From positions 1,178,001 to 1,242,000 of the forward strand of contig NZ_CP086120.1 of the NCBI RefSeq assembly GCF_021216675.1: a stretch of 64,000 bases of DNA. The letters run 5' to 3'. The DNA is from Streptomyces gobiensis (lineage in GTDB: Bacteria; Actinomycetota; Actinomycetes; Streptomycetales; Streptomycetaceae). Numbering within the stretch: the stretch's first letter is position 1; the number at the start of each line of letters is the position of its first letter. The notes beneath the pieces were generated by a model. It ran no database searches. It was given only the letters and a program-made list of their open reading frames with translations, and had not been told where the DNA came from. Positions 17,141 through 25,888 of the stretch are shown one piece after another. A program made the translations under genes and the position numbers.

Positions 17141-18817
17141 ATGCGGATCGCAGTATGCGGAGGCCCCTACGGCAACCCGTACGCCCTGCAGGCCTTTGTC
17201 GATGACGCCCGCGCCCGCGGCGCCGAGCGGCTGTTCTGCCTGGGCGACCTCGGCGGCTTCGGCGCCGAGGTGGACGCCCTGTGGCCGATCCTGACCAGCA
17301 ATGACATCACCTGTGTCGCGGGCAACTACGACGTGGCGATCGCCCGCGGTGACACGGACTGCGGCTGCGGCTACCGCGACCCGAAGGACAATGAGTTCGC
17401 CCAGCTCATCTACGACCACACCCTGGCCACCACCAGCCGTGACTTCGCCGCCTGGATGGGTGAGCTGCACACCGAGCGCCGGGAGACCATCGCCGGTGTG
17501 GACGTACACATGGTGCATGGCTCGACGCTGGCGCTCAATGACTTCTGGTGGGAGTCACTGCCCGACGAACAGCACAGGCAGCGGGCCGAGGCCAGTGGCG
17601 CCGGCGTCATCCTGTGCACCCACAGCGGCCTGCCCTGGCAGCGGCGGATCGGCTCCGCCCTCGCCGTGAACGTTGGTGTCCTGGGCAAGCCAGCCAACGA
17701 CGGCCGCCACGACGTCTGGTACGCCCTCCTCGATCTGGACGCCGGGCAGGCGACGGCCGAGCTGGTCCCGCTCGCGTACGACTGGCAGGCCCAGGCCCGG
17801 TCCATGCGCGCGGCGGGCCTCCCGGAGGTCTTCGTGGAGACCATCGAGACCGGCTGGTGGACCACCTGCCTGGAGATCCTGCCCCCGGCCGAGCGCTCCC
17901 GGGGCCGCTACCACCTCTACCGCTCCACCCTGCCCACCGGATTCCAGCCCGCCGACGACGGCTGGGGACCCAGTTCCGCACCGGCCCCGCACGGTGACCG
18001 TCCCGTGGTGCCGCTGTTCGGCAGCCCGTACTTCCCGTCCCGGCTGTGGCTCTACACCAACTTCCACTGCAACCTGGCCTGCGACTACTGCGCGGTCGCC
18101 TCCTCGCCGAGGGCCACCCCGCGTACCCTGCCCGCCGAGACCTTCCGCGGCCTCGTCGACGAAGGCGTCGCCGCCGGCTTCACCGAGCTGTACATCACCG
18201 GCGGGGAACCCTTCCTGCACCCCGACATCGTTCAGCTCCTCGACTACGCCAGCTCCCAGCTGCCCACCGTCGTGATGACCAACGCGCTGCTGCTGCGCGG
18301 CCGCCGCGCCGACGGACTCGGTGAGCTCGCCGATCGCAAGCTCACCATCCAGACCTCCCTCGACGGTGCCACCGCCGCCACGCATGACCTGCACCGCGGC
18401 AACGGCTCCTGGACCCGCACCATCGAGGGGATTCGCCACCTGATCGACCTGGGCCTGCCCCCACGGGTCGCGCTCACCGAAACCCCCGAGAACACCGCCG
18501 AGGTGCCGGACGTAGCCGCCCTGCTCACCGAACTCGGCCTGCCGGACGACCACTTCGCCGTACGTCCCCTCCTGCGCCGCGGCTTCGCCGAAACCGGCGT
18601 CGAGATCGGCGAGGACTCCAGCATCCCCGAGCTCACCGTCACCGCTGACGGCCTGCACTGGCACCCCGCGGGCGCGGACACGGCCAGCAGCCCGGACATG
18701 CACCTCGCGCCCGCCGGAACCCCGCTGGAGATGGGCAAACAACGGGTGACCGAGCGGTTCTTCACCGCCCGCCTGTCCGACGGAAGCCTGCCCAGCCCCA
18801 TCCGCTGCGCCATCTGA
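17141..18817 (+). CDS. metallophosphoesterase-like domain fused to radical SAM domain
   Basis: 558 residues in two parts. Residues 1-240 have the YfcE/calcineurin-like fold pattern: MRIAVCGGPYGNPYAL, GDLGGFG (35-41), GNYD (61-64), HGS (126-128), CTHSG (159-163). The first metal motif DxH is replaced by GxY, so the di-metal site is incomplete. Residues 300-558 are a radical SAM domain with CNLACDYC (Cys310, Cys314, Cys317) and ITGGEPFLHPDI; the protein ends in Cys-Ala-Ile. Start ATG 17141 has GGAG 10 bases upstream. It is probably in the same transcription unit as the glycosyltransferases and the flavoprotein that follows after 22 bases. I do not know this fusion as a characterised enzyme. Confidence 0.85.
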   Translation: MRIAVCGGPYGNPYALQAFVDDARARGAERLFCLGDLGGFGAEVDALWPILTSNDITCVAGNYDVAIARGDTDCGCGYRDPKDNEFAQLIYDHTLATTSRDFAAWMGELHTERRETIAGVDVHMVHGSTLALNDFWWESLPDEQHRQRAEASGAGVILCTHSGLPWQRRIGSALAVNVGVLGKPANDGRHDVWYALLDLDAGQATAELVPLAYDWQAQARSMRAAGLPEVFVETIETGWWTTCLEILPPAERSRGRYHLYRSTLPTGFQPADDGWGPSSAPAPHGDRPVVPLFGSPYFPSRLWLYTNFHCNLACDYCAVASSPRATPRTLPAETFRGLVDEGVAAGFTELYITGGEPFLHPDIVQLLDYASSQLPTVVMTNALLLRGRRADGLGELADRKLTIQTSLDGATAATHDLHRGNGSWTRTIEGIRHLIDLGLPPRVALTETPENTAEVPDVAALLTELGLPDDHFAVRPLLRRGFAETGVEIGEDSSIPELTVTADGLHWHPAGADTASSPDMHLAPAGTPLEMGKQRVTERFFTARLSDGSLPSPIRCAI

Positions 18818-18839
18818 CCACCCCTGGGAGGGACCGCCC

Positions 18840-20051
18840 ATGCCCGCCACACCACACGTCGCGATCCTCGGCGCCGGACCCGTCGGCCTGGATGCCGCAC
18901 TCGCCTGCGCCGACGCCGGATGGCCGTTCACCGTCTACGAGGCATCGGACACCGTCGCCGCCCATGTACGCGACTGGGGCCACGTCCGCCTGTTCACCCC
19001 CTGGGACCTGAACATCTCCCGCCGGATGCGCACCCATCTCATCGCCGCGGGCCATCCCGTCCCGTCCGGCGACGACTGCCCCACCGGGGCGGAACTCGTC
19101 GCCCGGCTGCTCGAACCGCTCGCGGGGCTCCCCGCCCTCGGCGGCCGGATCCGGCTGGGCACCCGTGCCGTCGCCGTCGCACGCACCGGCCTGCTCAAAC
19201 ACGAGCAGATCGCCTCCGACGCCCGGGCCGCCGCGCCCTTCACCCTGCTGCTCGACACCCCGGACGGCGAGGACACCGCCGAAGCCGGCCTGGTCCTGGA
19301 CTGCACCGGCACCTACTCCCACCCCAACCCCCTCGGCGACGGCGGCATCCCCGCCCCCGGCGAACGCGCCCTCGCCCACCGCATCACCCGCACCCTCCCG
19401 CCCACCGACGACCCGGGCCGCTGGGCGGGCACCGTGCTGCTCATCGGCGCCGGCAAGTCCGCCCAGACCGCCGCCCGCGACCTCGCAGCGCTCCCCGGCA
19501 CCCGCCTCGTCTGGGCCGTCCGCGCCCCGGATCCCCACTGGGGTGCTGTCCCGGACGACACCCTCCCCGGCCGCCAGGAACTCGTCGAGACCTCCCAGGC
19601 CCTCACCGACGGCACCAACGAGCGCGTCACGGTCCACACCGGCACCCACATCCAGTCCCTGCGACCGGACGGCGACCGGGTCCGCGTCACCCTCGCCACT
19701 GCCCAGGGCCGCCAGGAGATCGCCTGCGACCATGTGATCTCGCTGACGGGTTACACGGGCGACACCGGCCTCTACCGGCAGTTGCAGGTCCATGAGTGCT
19801 ACGCCACCGGCGCCCCCATGAACCTATCCGCCGCCCTCCTCGCCGCAGCGGGCGGCGACTGCCTGGCCCAGCCCGCACCCGGCATCGGCCAACTCCGCAG
19901 CCCCGAAAAGCACTTCTTCGTCCTCGGCGCCAAGTCCTACGGCCGCCTGAACACATTTCTGCTGCGCACCGGTTACGAACAGATCGACGCCGTTGTGGCG
20001 GCCTACGCTCCAGCAGAGCAGCCACCCGCGGAGGTGTCCGCGGTTTCATGA
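18840..20051 (+). CDS. FAD/NAD(P)-binding oxidoreductase of the arsenic cluster
   Basis: A 403-residue two-Rossmann flavoprotein. The FAD loop AILGAGPVGLDAALA is at residues 8-22 and the NADPH loop LLIGAGKSAQTAARDLA near residue 200. Between them lies VRLFTPWDLNISRRM, a segment seen in flavin monooxygenase-like and thioredoxin reductase-like proteins. There is no redox CxxC. It may oxidise or reduce an organoarsenical or the sugar. GGGAGGGA precedes the ATG. It is the last gene of the co-directional run beginning at 11899. Confidence 0.82.
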   Translation: MPATPHVAILGAGPVGLDAALACADAGWPFTVYEASDTVAAHVRDWGHVRLFTPWDLNISRRMRTHLIAAGHPVPSGDDCPTGAELVARLLEPLAGLPALGGRIRLGTRAVAVARTGLLKHEQIASDARAAAPFTLLLDTPDGEDTAEAGLVLDCTGTYSHPNPLGDGGIPAPGERALAHRITRTLPPTDDPGRWAGTVLLIGAGKSAQTAARDLAALPGTRLVWAVRAPDPHWGAVPDDTLPGRQELVETSQALTDGTNERVTVHTGTHIQSLRPDGDRVRVTLATAQGRQEIACDHVISLTGYTGDTGLYRQLQVHECYATGAPMNLSAALLAAAGGDCLAQPAPGIGQLRSPEKHFFVLGAKSYGRLNTFLLRTGYEQIDAVVAAYAPAEQPPAEVSAVS

Positions 20052-20174
20052 GGGCCGCACACGGTGTGCGGAGAGGTAGCCCCAGCTCGCCACGAAGACG
20101 ATGCCGCCACGTCCCCTCGCCGACCTGGATGCCGGGGGCATACTTCGGCCCTTCCAGTGGAACCACTGGGGACC

Positions 20175-21434
20175 GTGACCGATCTGTTGGTGCTCGCCGG
20201 GCTGCTGCTCGGCTTCGGGCTGGTTTCCGGGCGGGTGCGGGGCACCTCGCTGACCGCCCCGATGGTCTTCGTGGCCGCCGGTCTGGTGCTGGGTCCCCAA
20301 GGGGCCGGCTGGCTGACCGGGAGCCTGGACGAGGGGGCCATTCGGGTACTGGCCGAGGCAACCTTGGTTCTGGTGCTGTTCACCGACGCGGTACGCATCG
20401 AGCTGCGCGTGCTGCGGCGTGAGTACAGGTTTCCGCTGCGGCTTCTGGCAATCGGTATGTCCGTCGGTATCGCGCTCGGTACCGCGGCGGCGCTGCTTGT
20501 CCTCGATGACTTCGGGGTGTGGGAGGCCGCGCTGCTGGCTGCGGTGCTGATTCCCACCGACGCCGCGCTGGGAGCCGCAGTGGTCAGCGACCAGCGGCTT
20601 CCGGTCCGTATCCGGCAGTCCCTCAATGTCGAGAGCGGGCTCAATGACGGCATCGCACTGCCAGTGGTGATGCTGCTGGTCGCACTGGCCGCCGCGCATC
20701 AGGGGGACATCGGCTCGGCGTCTTGGTGGGCGGGGTTTGTGGCGCGGCAGATCGGGATCGGGGCCTTGGCCGGGGCGGTGGTGGGAGTCCTAGGCGGGCG
20801 GGCACTGAACCGTATGGACACCGCGGGATGGGTGACGGCGACCTATCGGCGGCTGGCGGTGCTGGCCTTGGCCGTGATCGCCTACAGCGGCGCCGAGCTG
20901 GCCACCGGAAACGGGTTCATCGCTGCCTTCACCGCCGGGCTCTGCTTTGGCTCGGTGGCTCGCGAGCAGTGCCCGCATGTGCATGAGTTCGCCGAGCGGG
21001 AGGGCGAGTTGTTCGCCATGGCGACGTTCACGATGTTCGGCGCGGTCATCATGGGCCCCCGGCTGGGTGAGATCGGCTGGCAGGCGGTTGTATACGCGGT
21101 GCTGAGCCTGGCCGTGGTGCGCATAGCGGCGGTCGCTGTGGCGATGGTGGGCTCTGGCGTCCGGGGTGAGACCGTGCTGTTCTTCGGGTGGTTCGGCCCG
21201 CGCGGCCTCGCCTCGGTCCTGTTCGCTCTGCTGGTGGTCGAGCAGGCGGGCATCGCCCGCGCCGACACCATCATGCTGGTCGCGGGGACGACCGTGATAC
21301 TGAGCGTCTACGCCCACGGCATCACGGCCGCTCCCTGGGCACGCGGCTTCAGCCGACGCGCCCAGCGCCTCACTCCCACCTCTCCGGAACAGCTCCCAGC
21401 CAGCGAACACTATGTGCGGCACAGGATCTCCTGA
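20175..21434 (+). CDS. CPA1-type cation:proton antiporter
   Basis: A 419-residue polytopic membrane protein with about 12 hydrophobic helices. The transport core is recognisable: VLIPTDAALGAAVVSDQ and NVESGLNDGIALPVVM (the ND pair of CPA1 antiporters), then TGNGFIAAFTAGLCFG and FFGWFGPRGLASVLFALLV. It would exchange Na+ or K+ for H+. The GTG at 20175 is chosen because the first helix starts there. The Shine-Dalgarno (GGGGA) is modest. It may not belong to the arsenic cluster. Confidence 0.85.
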   Translation: MTDLLVLAGLLLGFGLVSGRVRGTSLTAPMVFVAAGLVLGPQGAGWLTGSLDEGAIRVLAEATLVLVLFTDAVRIELRVLRREYRFPLRLLAIGMSVGIALGTAAALLVLDDFGVWEAALLAAVLIPTDAALGAAVVSDQRLPVRIRQSLNVESGLNDGIALPVVMLLVALAAAHQGDIGSASWWAGFVARQIGIGALAGAVVGVLGGRALNRMDTAGWVTATYRRLAVLALAVIAYSGAELATGNGFIAAFTAGLCFGSVAREQCPHVHEFAEREGELFAMATFTMFGAVIMGPRLGEIGWQAVVYAVLSLAVVRIAAVAVAMVGSGVRGETVLFFGWFGPRGLASVLFALLVVEQAGIARADTIMLVAGTTVILSVYAHGITAAPWARGFSRRAQRLTPTSPEQLPASEHYVRHRIS

Positions 21435-21457
21435 AGTTCTGAACGGAAAGGACAGCC

Positions 21458-22699
21458 ATGCCTGCCGAGAGCCACCGCGGCACAGTCCACAGCGAAAAGC
21501 TGACATTCCCCGGGAGCGGGGGCCATCCGCTCGCTGCCCGGCTCGAGCTTCCGCACGGTCCGCCGAGGGCATACGCACTGTTCGCCCACTGCTTCACCTG
21601 CGGAAAGGACGCCGTCGCCGCCACCCGGATCTCCCGAGGACTGGCCCAGCACGGAATCGCCGTACTGCGCTTCGACTTCACCGGGCTGGGGCAGTCCGGA
21701 GGCGACTTCGGCAACACCGATTTCAGCTCCAACGTCGAGGACCTGGTCCGCGCGGCCGACCATCTGCGCGACCAGTTCGCCGCCCCGGCGCTCCTGGTCG
21801 GGCATTCCCTGGGCGGAGCCGCGGTGCTCGCCGCCGCACACCGGATCCCCGAAGTACGCGCGGTCGCCACCCTGGGCGCCCCGGCCGACCCCGCCCATGT
21901 GACCCATCTGCTGACAGCCGACCGGGAACAGATCGAGTCCGAAGGCGAAGCAGTAGTACGGCTTGCCGGGCGCGGCTTCCGCATCCGCCGGGAGTTCCTG
22001 TCCGATATCGCCGCCCAGCCGCAGCAACAGCGGATCGCCGCTCTGGGCGCCCCGCTGCTGGTGCTGCACTCCCCGCAGGACGAGTTCGTGGGCGTCGACA
22101 ACGCCCGGCAGATCTTCGACGCCGGGCGCCACCCGAAGTCCTTCATCGCGCTCGACGGTGCCGACCATCTGCTCACCAGCCGGGCGGACGCCAACTACGC
22201 GGCCACCGTGCTCGCCGCCTGGGCCGACCGCTACGTACCGGACCAACCCGGCGCGGACGGCGCACCCCAGGCCACGGAAGGGTCCGTGGTGGTCGCCGAG
22301 GTCGGCACCGGGAGCTTTGCCCAGGAGATCACTGCCGGACCGCACCTGCTACAGGCCGACGAGCCGTCCCCGGTGGGCACCGACACCGGTCCCTCCCCCT
22401 ATGACCTGCTGCTCGCCGCGCTGGGAGCGTGTACGTCAATGACGGTCCGTATGTATGCCGAGCGCAAGCAGTGGCCCCTGGACCATGTCACGGTGACCCT
22501 GCGTCATGACAAGATCCACGCCGAGGACTGCGCGAACTGCGACACCCAGGCCGGGCAACTGGACCGTATCGAGCGGCACATCCGCTTGGAAGGCAACCTC
22601 GACACCACCCAGCGGGAACGTCTGGTCGAGATCGCCGAAAAGTGCCCGGTGCACCGCACCCTGCACTCGGAGGTCCACATCCGCACCACAGGCGACTGA
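21458..22699 (+). CDS. alpha/beta hydrolase - OsmC bifunctional protein
   Basis: 413 residues. The N-terminal half (1-255) is an alpha/beta hydrolase with nucleophile Ser117 in VGHSLGG, the Asp in SPQDEFVGVDN and the His in GADHLL. The C-terminal half (about 270-413) is an OsmC/Ohr domain with the peroxidatic Cys in LGACTSMTVRMYAER and the resolving-type Cys in KCPVHRTLHSEV. OsmC domains reduce organic hydroperoxides. This fusion is a known architecture. GGAAAGGA precedes the start, 23 bases after the antiporter gene. Confidence 0.9.
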   Translation: MPAESHRGTVHSEKLTFPGSGGHPLAARLELPHGPPRAYALFAHCFTCGKDAVAATRISRGLAQHGIAVLRFDFTGLGQSGGDFGNTDFSSNVEDLVRAADHLRDQFAAPALLVGHSLGGAAVLAAAHRIPEVRAVATLGAPADPAHVTHLLTADREQIESEGEAVVRLAGRGFRIRREFLSDIAAQPQQQRIAALGAPLLVLHSPQDEFVGVDNARQIFDAGRHPKSFIALDGADHLLTSRADANYAATVLAAWADRYVPDQPGADGAPQATEGSVVVAEVGTGSFAQEITAGPHLLQADEPSPVGTDTGPSPYDLLLAALGACTSMTVRMYAERKQWPLDHVTVTLRHDKIHAEDCANCDTQAGQLDRIERHIRLEGNLDTTQRERLVEIAEKCPVHRTLHSEVHIRTTGD

Positions 22700-22757
22700 A
22701 ACGGCACCGACTCCGCCTGGACGGGCGCCCCGCCAGCATCCAGCCAGGCGCACGTAG

Positions 22758-23504
22758 TCAGCCCGGCACACCCTGGGCATCGCGGCGGAAGAGGGCCGTC
22801 CACAAGAAGGGTTCGCCGAAACAGGCGGACTCGGGCGGTTCGTCACGCATCCGGCGCAGCTCCACCTCCACCAGATCGGAGAAGACCCAGCGCAAGGACT
22901 CCGGCCGGTAGGCGAGTCCACCGTGGAGCCGGGACTCGCGATAGAAGGCAGCGTCGGGAAGCTCGGAGCCCGTCTCGCCGGCCGCGAAGCACGTGAGGGC
23001 GAAATGACCTGCAGGAGCAAGGACCCGGTCCAGCAGGGAGAGATAGCTGATGCGGCGGTGGGGTGGCAGGTGGTGGAAGCAGCCCGAGTCGTAGACCAGG
23101 TCATACGGACCGCTCAGCTCGGTCGCAGCAAGGCCGAAGGCGTCTCCGCAGATGAAACGGACGTCGCCCCCGGCCTCGCGGGCGCGCTCTTCGGCCCAGG
23201 CGATGGCGGTCGGGGAGAGGTCGACGGCGTCCACTTGGAAACCCATGGAGGCCAAGTGGAGGGCGTTACGGCCGGGACCACAGCCCAGATCGAGCGCCCG
23301 TCCCGGAATGATCAGGTCGCGGTCGAGATAAGAGACCAAGTTCTCATCCGGCTTCGCCACGAAGAACGGCACCGGCTTGGAGCGGTCGGCGTAGAAGCCG
23401 TCCCACCAGGTGGCCGCGTCGGTGGTCCAGCGGTCAGCCTCCGGCGCGAACAGCTCGTCCGAGAGCTTCAGCACGTCGTCGATGGTGCGTATGTTCCGGT
23501 CCAT
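22758..23504 (-). CDS. class I SAM methyltransferase (TPMT/TehB-like)
   Basis: A 248-residue methyltransferase, convergent with the hydrolase-OsmC gene. SAM motif I is RALDLGCGPGRNALHLA and motif II VDAVDLSPTAIAWAEERA. The segment YDLVYDSGCFHHLPPHRR matches thiopurine/tellurite-type methyltransferases, which methylate soft nucleophiles such as S, Se or Te. That reactivity would fit the arsenic neighbourhood, but the match is only at family level. AAGGGGG lies before the ATG at 23504; the longer in-frame extension to 23729 lacks a ribosome site. Confidence 0.82.
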   Translation of the reverse strand: MDRNIRTIDDVLKLSDELFAPEADRWTTDAATWWDGFYADRSKPVPFFVAKPDENLVSYLDRDLIIPGRALDLGCGPGRNALHLASMGFQVDAVDLSPTAIAWAEERAREAGGDVRFICGDAFGLAATELSGPYDLVYDSGCFHHLPPHRRISYLSLLDRVLAPAGHFALTCFAAGETGSELPDAAFYRESRLHGGLAYRPESLRWVFSDLVEVELRRMRDEPPESACFGEPFLWTALFRRDAQGVPG

Positions 23505-23663
23505 CCGGCCCCCTTTCACCGTGGGAGACGGTACGGCCGAACCTCGCAAGTGCCCAGCTGAGGCCACATGACGCAATGGCCCAGACAGGCGTTGACACGG
23601 CTTGGACGACGGCGGAGGGCATCCACCCACGGCCGTGCACACTCGATCACCCATGCCCCCACC

Positions 23664-23685
23664 GAAGGCCGCTGCGGCGGCCTTC
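23664..23685 (-). terminator. hairpin after small membrane protein gene
   Basis: A perfect 9-bp stem (GAAGGCCGC at 23664-23672, complement at 23677-23685) with a 4-base loop lies 80 bases beyond the stop at 23766 and before the methyltransferase promoter region. There is no U-tract, which is usual in Streptomyces. Confidence 0.5.
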
Positions 23686-23765
23686 CCGGCGATGCTCAAG
23701 CAGGTTCTTTTAAGCGATTCACCGGACACTCCCGACGCGCCGTGCCCATCCGCGCGATCTCTAAC

Positions 23766-24146
23766 TTACTGGCCTTGGGAATACGGGTGGTTTGCGCGGC
23801 GCATCAGCACAAGGCACAGCAGGGCCGGTGCCATTGCGGCCAGTAGGTAGAGGTGCAGGTTTTTACTAGTCGCGATCTCTAGGTAGTCCGGCAGCTGTCC
23901 AGCTCTGGCTACGCTGATGAGCCACGCCAGTGCAGGAAGCAGGACGGTGGCCAAGGCGATATGGGCGCCCCGTCGCGCGGTAATTCTGCCCTTGGCCGGG
24001 CTGCTGGCCATCCGGACTGCGCCGATGATTAGCACGATGCCGGAGATGAGGAACAGCGCGACCAGAAAGCCGCTCTTTCCGGAGGCCGCAATGGCGCCGA
24101 AGGCGAGGTACCACAGGCCAGTGAGAGCGGCTGCGATGCGGGGCAT
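23766..24146 (-). CDS. small membrane protein, four predicted helices
   Basis: 126 residues. Hydrophobic segments are near residues 3-22, 27-46, 62-82 and 97-115, joined by short basic loops (RMASSPAKGRITARRGA). The ATG at 24146 has an excellent AGGAGGG site 7 bases upstream, which rules out the longer frame. No family recognised. It resembles generic Streptomyces integral membrane proteins, with no catalytic residues visible. Confidence 0.7.
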   Translation of the reverse strand: MPRIAAALTGLWYLAFGAIAASGKSGFLVALFLISGIVLIIGAVRMASSPAKGRITARRGAHIALATVLLPALAWLISVARAGQLPDYLEIATSKNLHLYLLAAMAPALLCLVLMRRANHPYSQGQ

Positions 24147-24234
24147 GTAGCCCTCCTTCTGTCCGTTTTCGACATGTACAACACGGCAGGGCCGGATACC
24201 CGCGATCCCGTCCCACACTTGTCCTGCAGTCTGG

Positions 24235-24384
24235 TCAGCGCTTGAGTTCGTCCAGTTCGACTTCCTGGATCTCGGTCGTCCGGCCGGCCTCGTCGGTGAT
24301 GACCCCCCGCTTGCCCTCACCCGGCCCGCCCTGAGGGTCGGCCTCGTCCGGCTTCCCGGGCGCCCCAGGCCGCTTATTGATCAC
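24235..24384 (-). CDS. 49-residue acidic/hydrophilic small protein
   Basis: A short frame with a GTG start encodes VINKRPGAPGKPDEADPQ, then a Gly-rich turn and a highly charged end (TTEIQEVELDELKR). Composition and codon bias look like a real gene, but the ribosome site (GAAAG) is weak and there is no recognised family. It sits between the small membrane protein and the terminator at 24471. Confidence 0.35.
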   Translation of the reverse strand: MINKRPGAPGKPDEADPQGGPGEGKRGVITDEAGRTTEIQEVELDELKR

Positions 24385-24470
24385 GACGGGCTTTCAACGG
24401 CGCGGTGAGCGCCCGAAGAGCACCAAGATGCGAGGCAAGAGAACGAGGCCCGACGATCCAGTCGATCAGG

Positions 24471-24505
24471 CGTGGGCCTCCTCACCGTGACTGAGGAGGC
24501 CCACG
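24471..24505. terminator. strong hairpin at 3' end of DUF397 operon
   Basis: A perfect 14-bp stem (24471-24484 with 24492-24505, loop of 7) lies 32 bases past the stop of the DUF397 gene at 24537. It fits the end of the leftward transcript that starts with the Scr1-type regulator. Confidence 0.75.
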
Positions 24506-24536
24506 CCACATCGCAGGGCAGATGATCAACCGTTCC

Positions 24537-24764
24537 TCAGCCCAACGGATCAAGCCCACCCATACGAAGGCCATGGACAAACGATATCCAGGCAGCTGTG
24601 GGGACCAGAAGCGCGGGGCCGGTCTGGTCTTTCGAGTCTCGGATGCCAACTTGGCTGGACAGATCCACAATCTCAATGCAGATGTTGCCTGTGTCTCCGC
24701 TGTAAGAGGACTTAAACCAGGCGTCTTCGGGAGCCAGTTCATCGGCTCGGATGCCGGTGGTCAT
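24537..24764 (-). CDS. DUF397 protein
   Basis: 75 residues with the DUF397 pattern: AWFKSSYSGDTGNICIEIVDL, VGIRDSKDQTGPALLVPTAAW and a C-terminal LDPLG. DUF397 proteins are small partners of Scr1-type helix-turn-helix regulators, where the best known pair (BldB/WhiJ-like systems) affects development. It follows a second DUF397 gene after 18 bases, and both are downstream of the regulator at 25019. Confidence 0.85.
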   Translation of the reverse strand: MTTGIRADELAPEDAWFKSSYSGDTGNICIEIVDLSSQVGIRDSKDQTGPALLVPTAAWISFVHGLRMGGLDPLG

Positions 24765-24782
24765 TTGGCCTCTCCCTACCCG

Positions 24783-25022
24783 TCAGTCGACCAGCCCGGG
24801 GTCGAAACGGCCTGTACGGACATCGTTCACAAAGGAGTCCCATCCGGACGCACTGAACAGGAGGGCGGGGCCCTGCTTGTCTTTCGAGTCACGAACGCCG
24901 ATCCCGTTGTGCCCGGTGCGGATCAGGTTCGCCACCTCGACGCAGGCTTCAGTCCCTTCTTGCGAGTACGAAGACTTGAACCAGCTCTTCTCGTCCGCAA
25001 GCTTTGGGGCCGTCAGTTTCAT
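24783..25022 (-). CDS. DUF397 protein, coupled to the regulator
   Basis: 79 residues: KSWFKSSYSQEGTEACVEVANL, GVRDSKDKQGPALLFSASGWDSFVNDVRTGRFD. The ATG at 25022 overlaps the stop of the helix-turn-helix gene by 4 bases, implying translational coupling and a direct stoichiometric partnership. Two DUF397 genes in a row behind a single regulator suggests a duplicated partner with possibly different affinities. Confidence 0.87.
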   Translation of the reverse strand: MKLTAPKLADEKSWFKSSYSQEGTEACVEVANLIRTGHNGIGVRDSKDKQGPALLFSASGWDSFVNDVRTGRFDPGLVD

Positions 25023-25888
25023 GTCCACAACTCTCGCTCTAGTTCCTGCAGGAATCTGGGCGTTTCCGTGGGAGCAAGCGCCCCTTTGCACAGGGACTCG
25101 AATCGGCGCTGGTAGCGCCATACGTCCGTGTCCCTGGACATCACAGTCATCGACGATCCACCATCAATCTGAACCAGCGGATCCAGGCTGTTGTCGAACT
25201 CCAGCATGGTGAAGTTCTCTTCGGCCAGGTACGTCGACAGGTTCTGAGGGATGATCTGGACCTCGACGTGGTCCATGGAGCAAAGTCTCTTGATCTCCGC
25301 GTACTGATCGTGCATCACTTCGGCGTCGCCGCGCACACGCCGCAGAACAGCTTCGTCCAGGACGACCTGAAGCTCCACAGGACTATCTTCTCGGAGGATC
25401 AGGTCTTTACGCTCCATACGGATTCGGACATTGCGCTCCACGAACTCCGTCGTCCGCTCTTCAGCAGTCCTCGCGCTGTTGAACAGCGCCCGAGCGTACC
25501 GCTCGGTCTGCAGCAGGCCGAGCACGTTGTTGCGTTGCCATGCTCTGAGACGCACCGCCTCACGTTCCAGGCCAAGGTAGTAGGGCATCCCGGACGGCAT
25601 CACATGCCGGTACGAGGTCCAGGGCTCACGACTCAGCGAGTCACGCTGGAGATCCAGGAGCTCTTTACGGTCGTCAGGGTCGGTGATGCCGTACCGGTCC
25701 AGAAGGTTCTCCAGGTCAGCGAGCCGAGGCAGCGGGATGTCACCCTTCTCCACTCGCGTGAGCTTTGACCTGGAGAACCCCAATTCCTCGGAGACTCCTT
25801 CGGCTGTCAGGCCACGGCCCTCCCGCAGCGTCCGAAGCTCTTTACCTAGCAGGATGCGCTGGAACGTCGCACCGCGACGTGCTGCCAC
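25019..25888 (-). CDS. Scr1-type helix-turn-helix regulator (DUF5753)
   Basis: 289 residues. The N-terminal XRE helix-turn-helix (about 15-65) is LGKELRTLREGRGLTAEGVSEELGFSRSKLTRVEKG. The rest is the DUF5753/Scr1 domain (YLGLEREAVRLRAWQRNNVLGLLQTERYARAL, VVLDEAVLRRVRGD, VQIIPQNLSTYLAEENFTMLEF). A GTG start at 25888 is preceded by GGGGG. These regulators act with their DUF397 partner, in a toxin-antitoxin-like or developmental manner. Confidence 0.88.
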   Translation of the reverse strand: MAARRGATFQRILLGKELRTLREGRGLTAEGVSEELGFSRSKLTRVEKGDIPLPRLADLENLLDRYGITDPDDRKELLDLQRDSLSREPWTSYRHVMPSGMPYYLGLEREAVRLRAWQRNNVLGLLQTERYARALFNSARTAEERTTEFVERNVRIRMERKDLILREDSPVELQVVLDEAVLRRVRGDAEVMHDQYAEIKRLCSMDHVEVQIIPQNLSTYLAEENFTMLEFDNSLDPLVQIDGGSSMTVMSRDTDVWRYQRRFESLCKGALAPTETPRFLQELERELWT

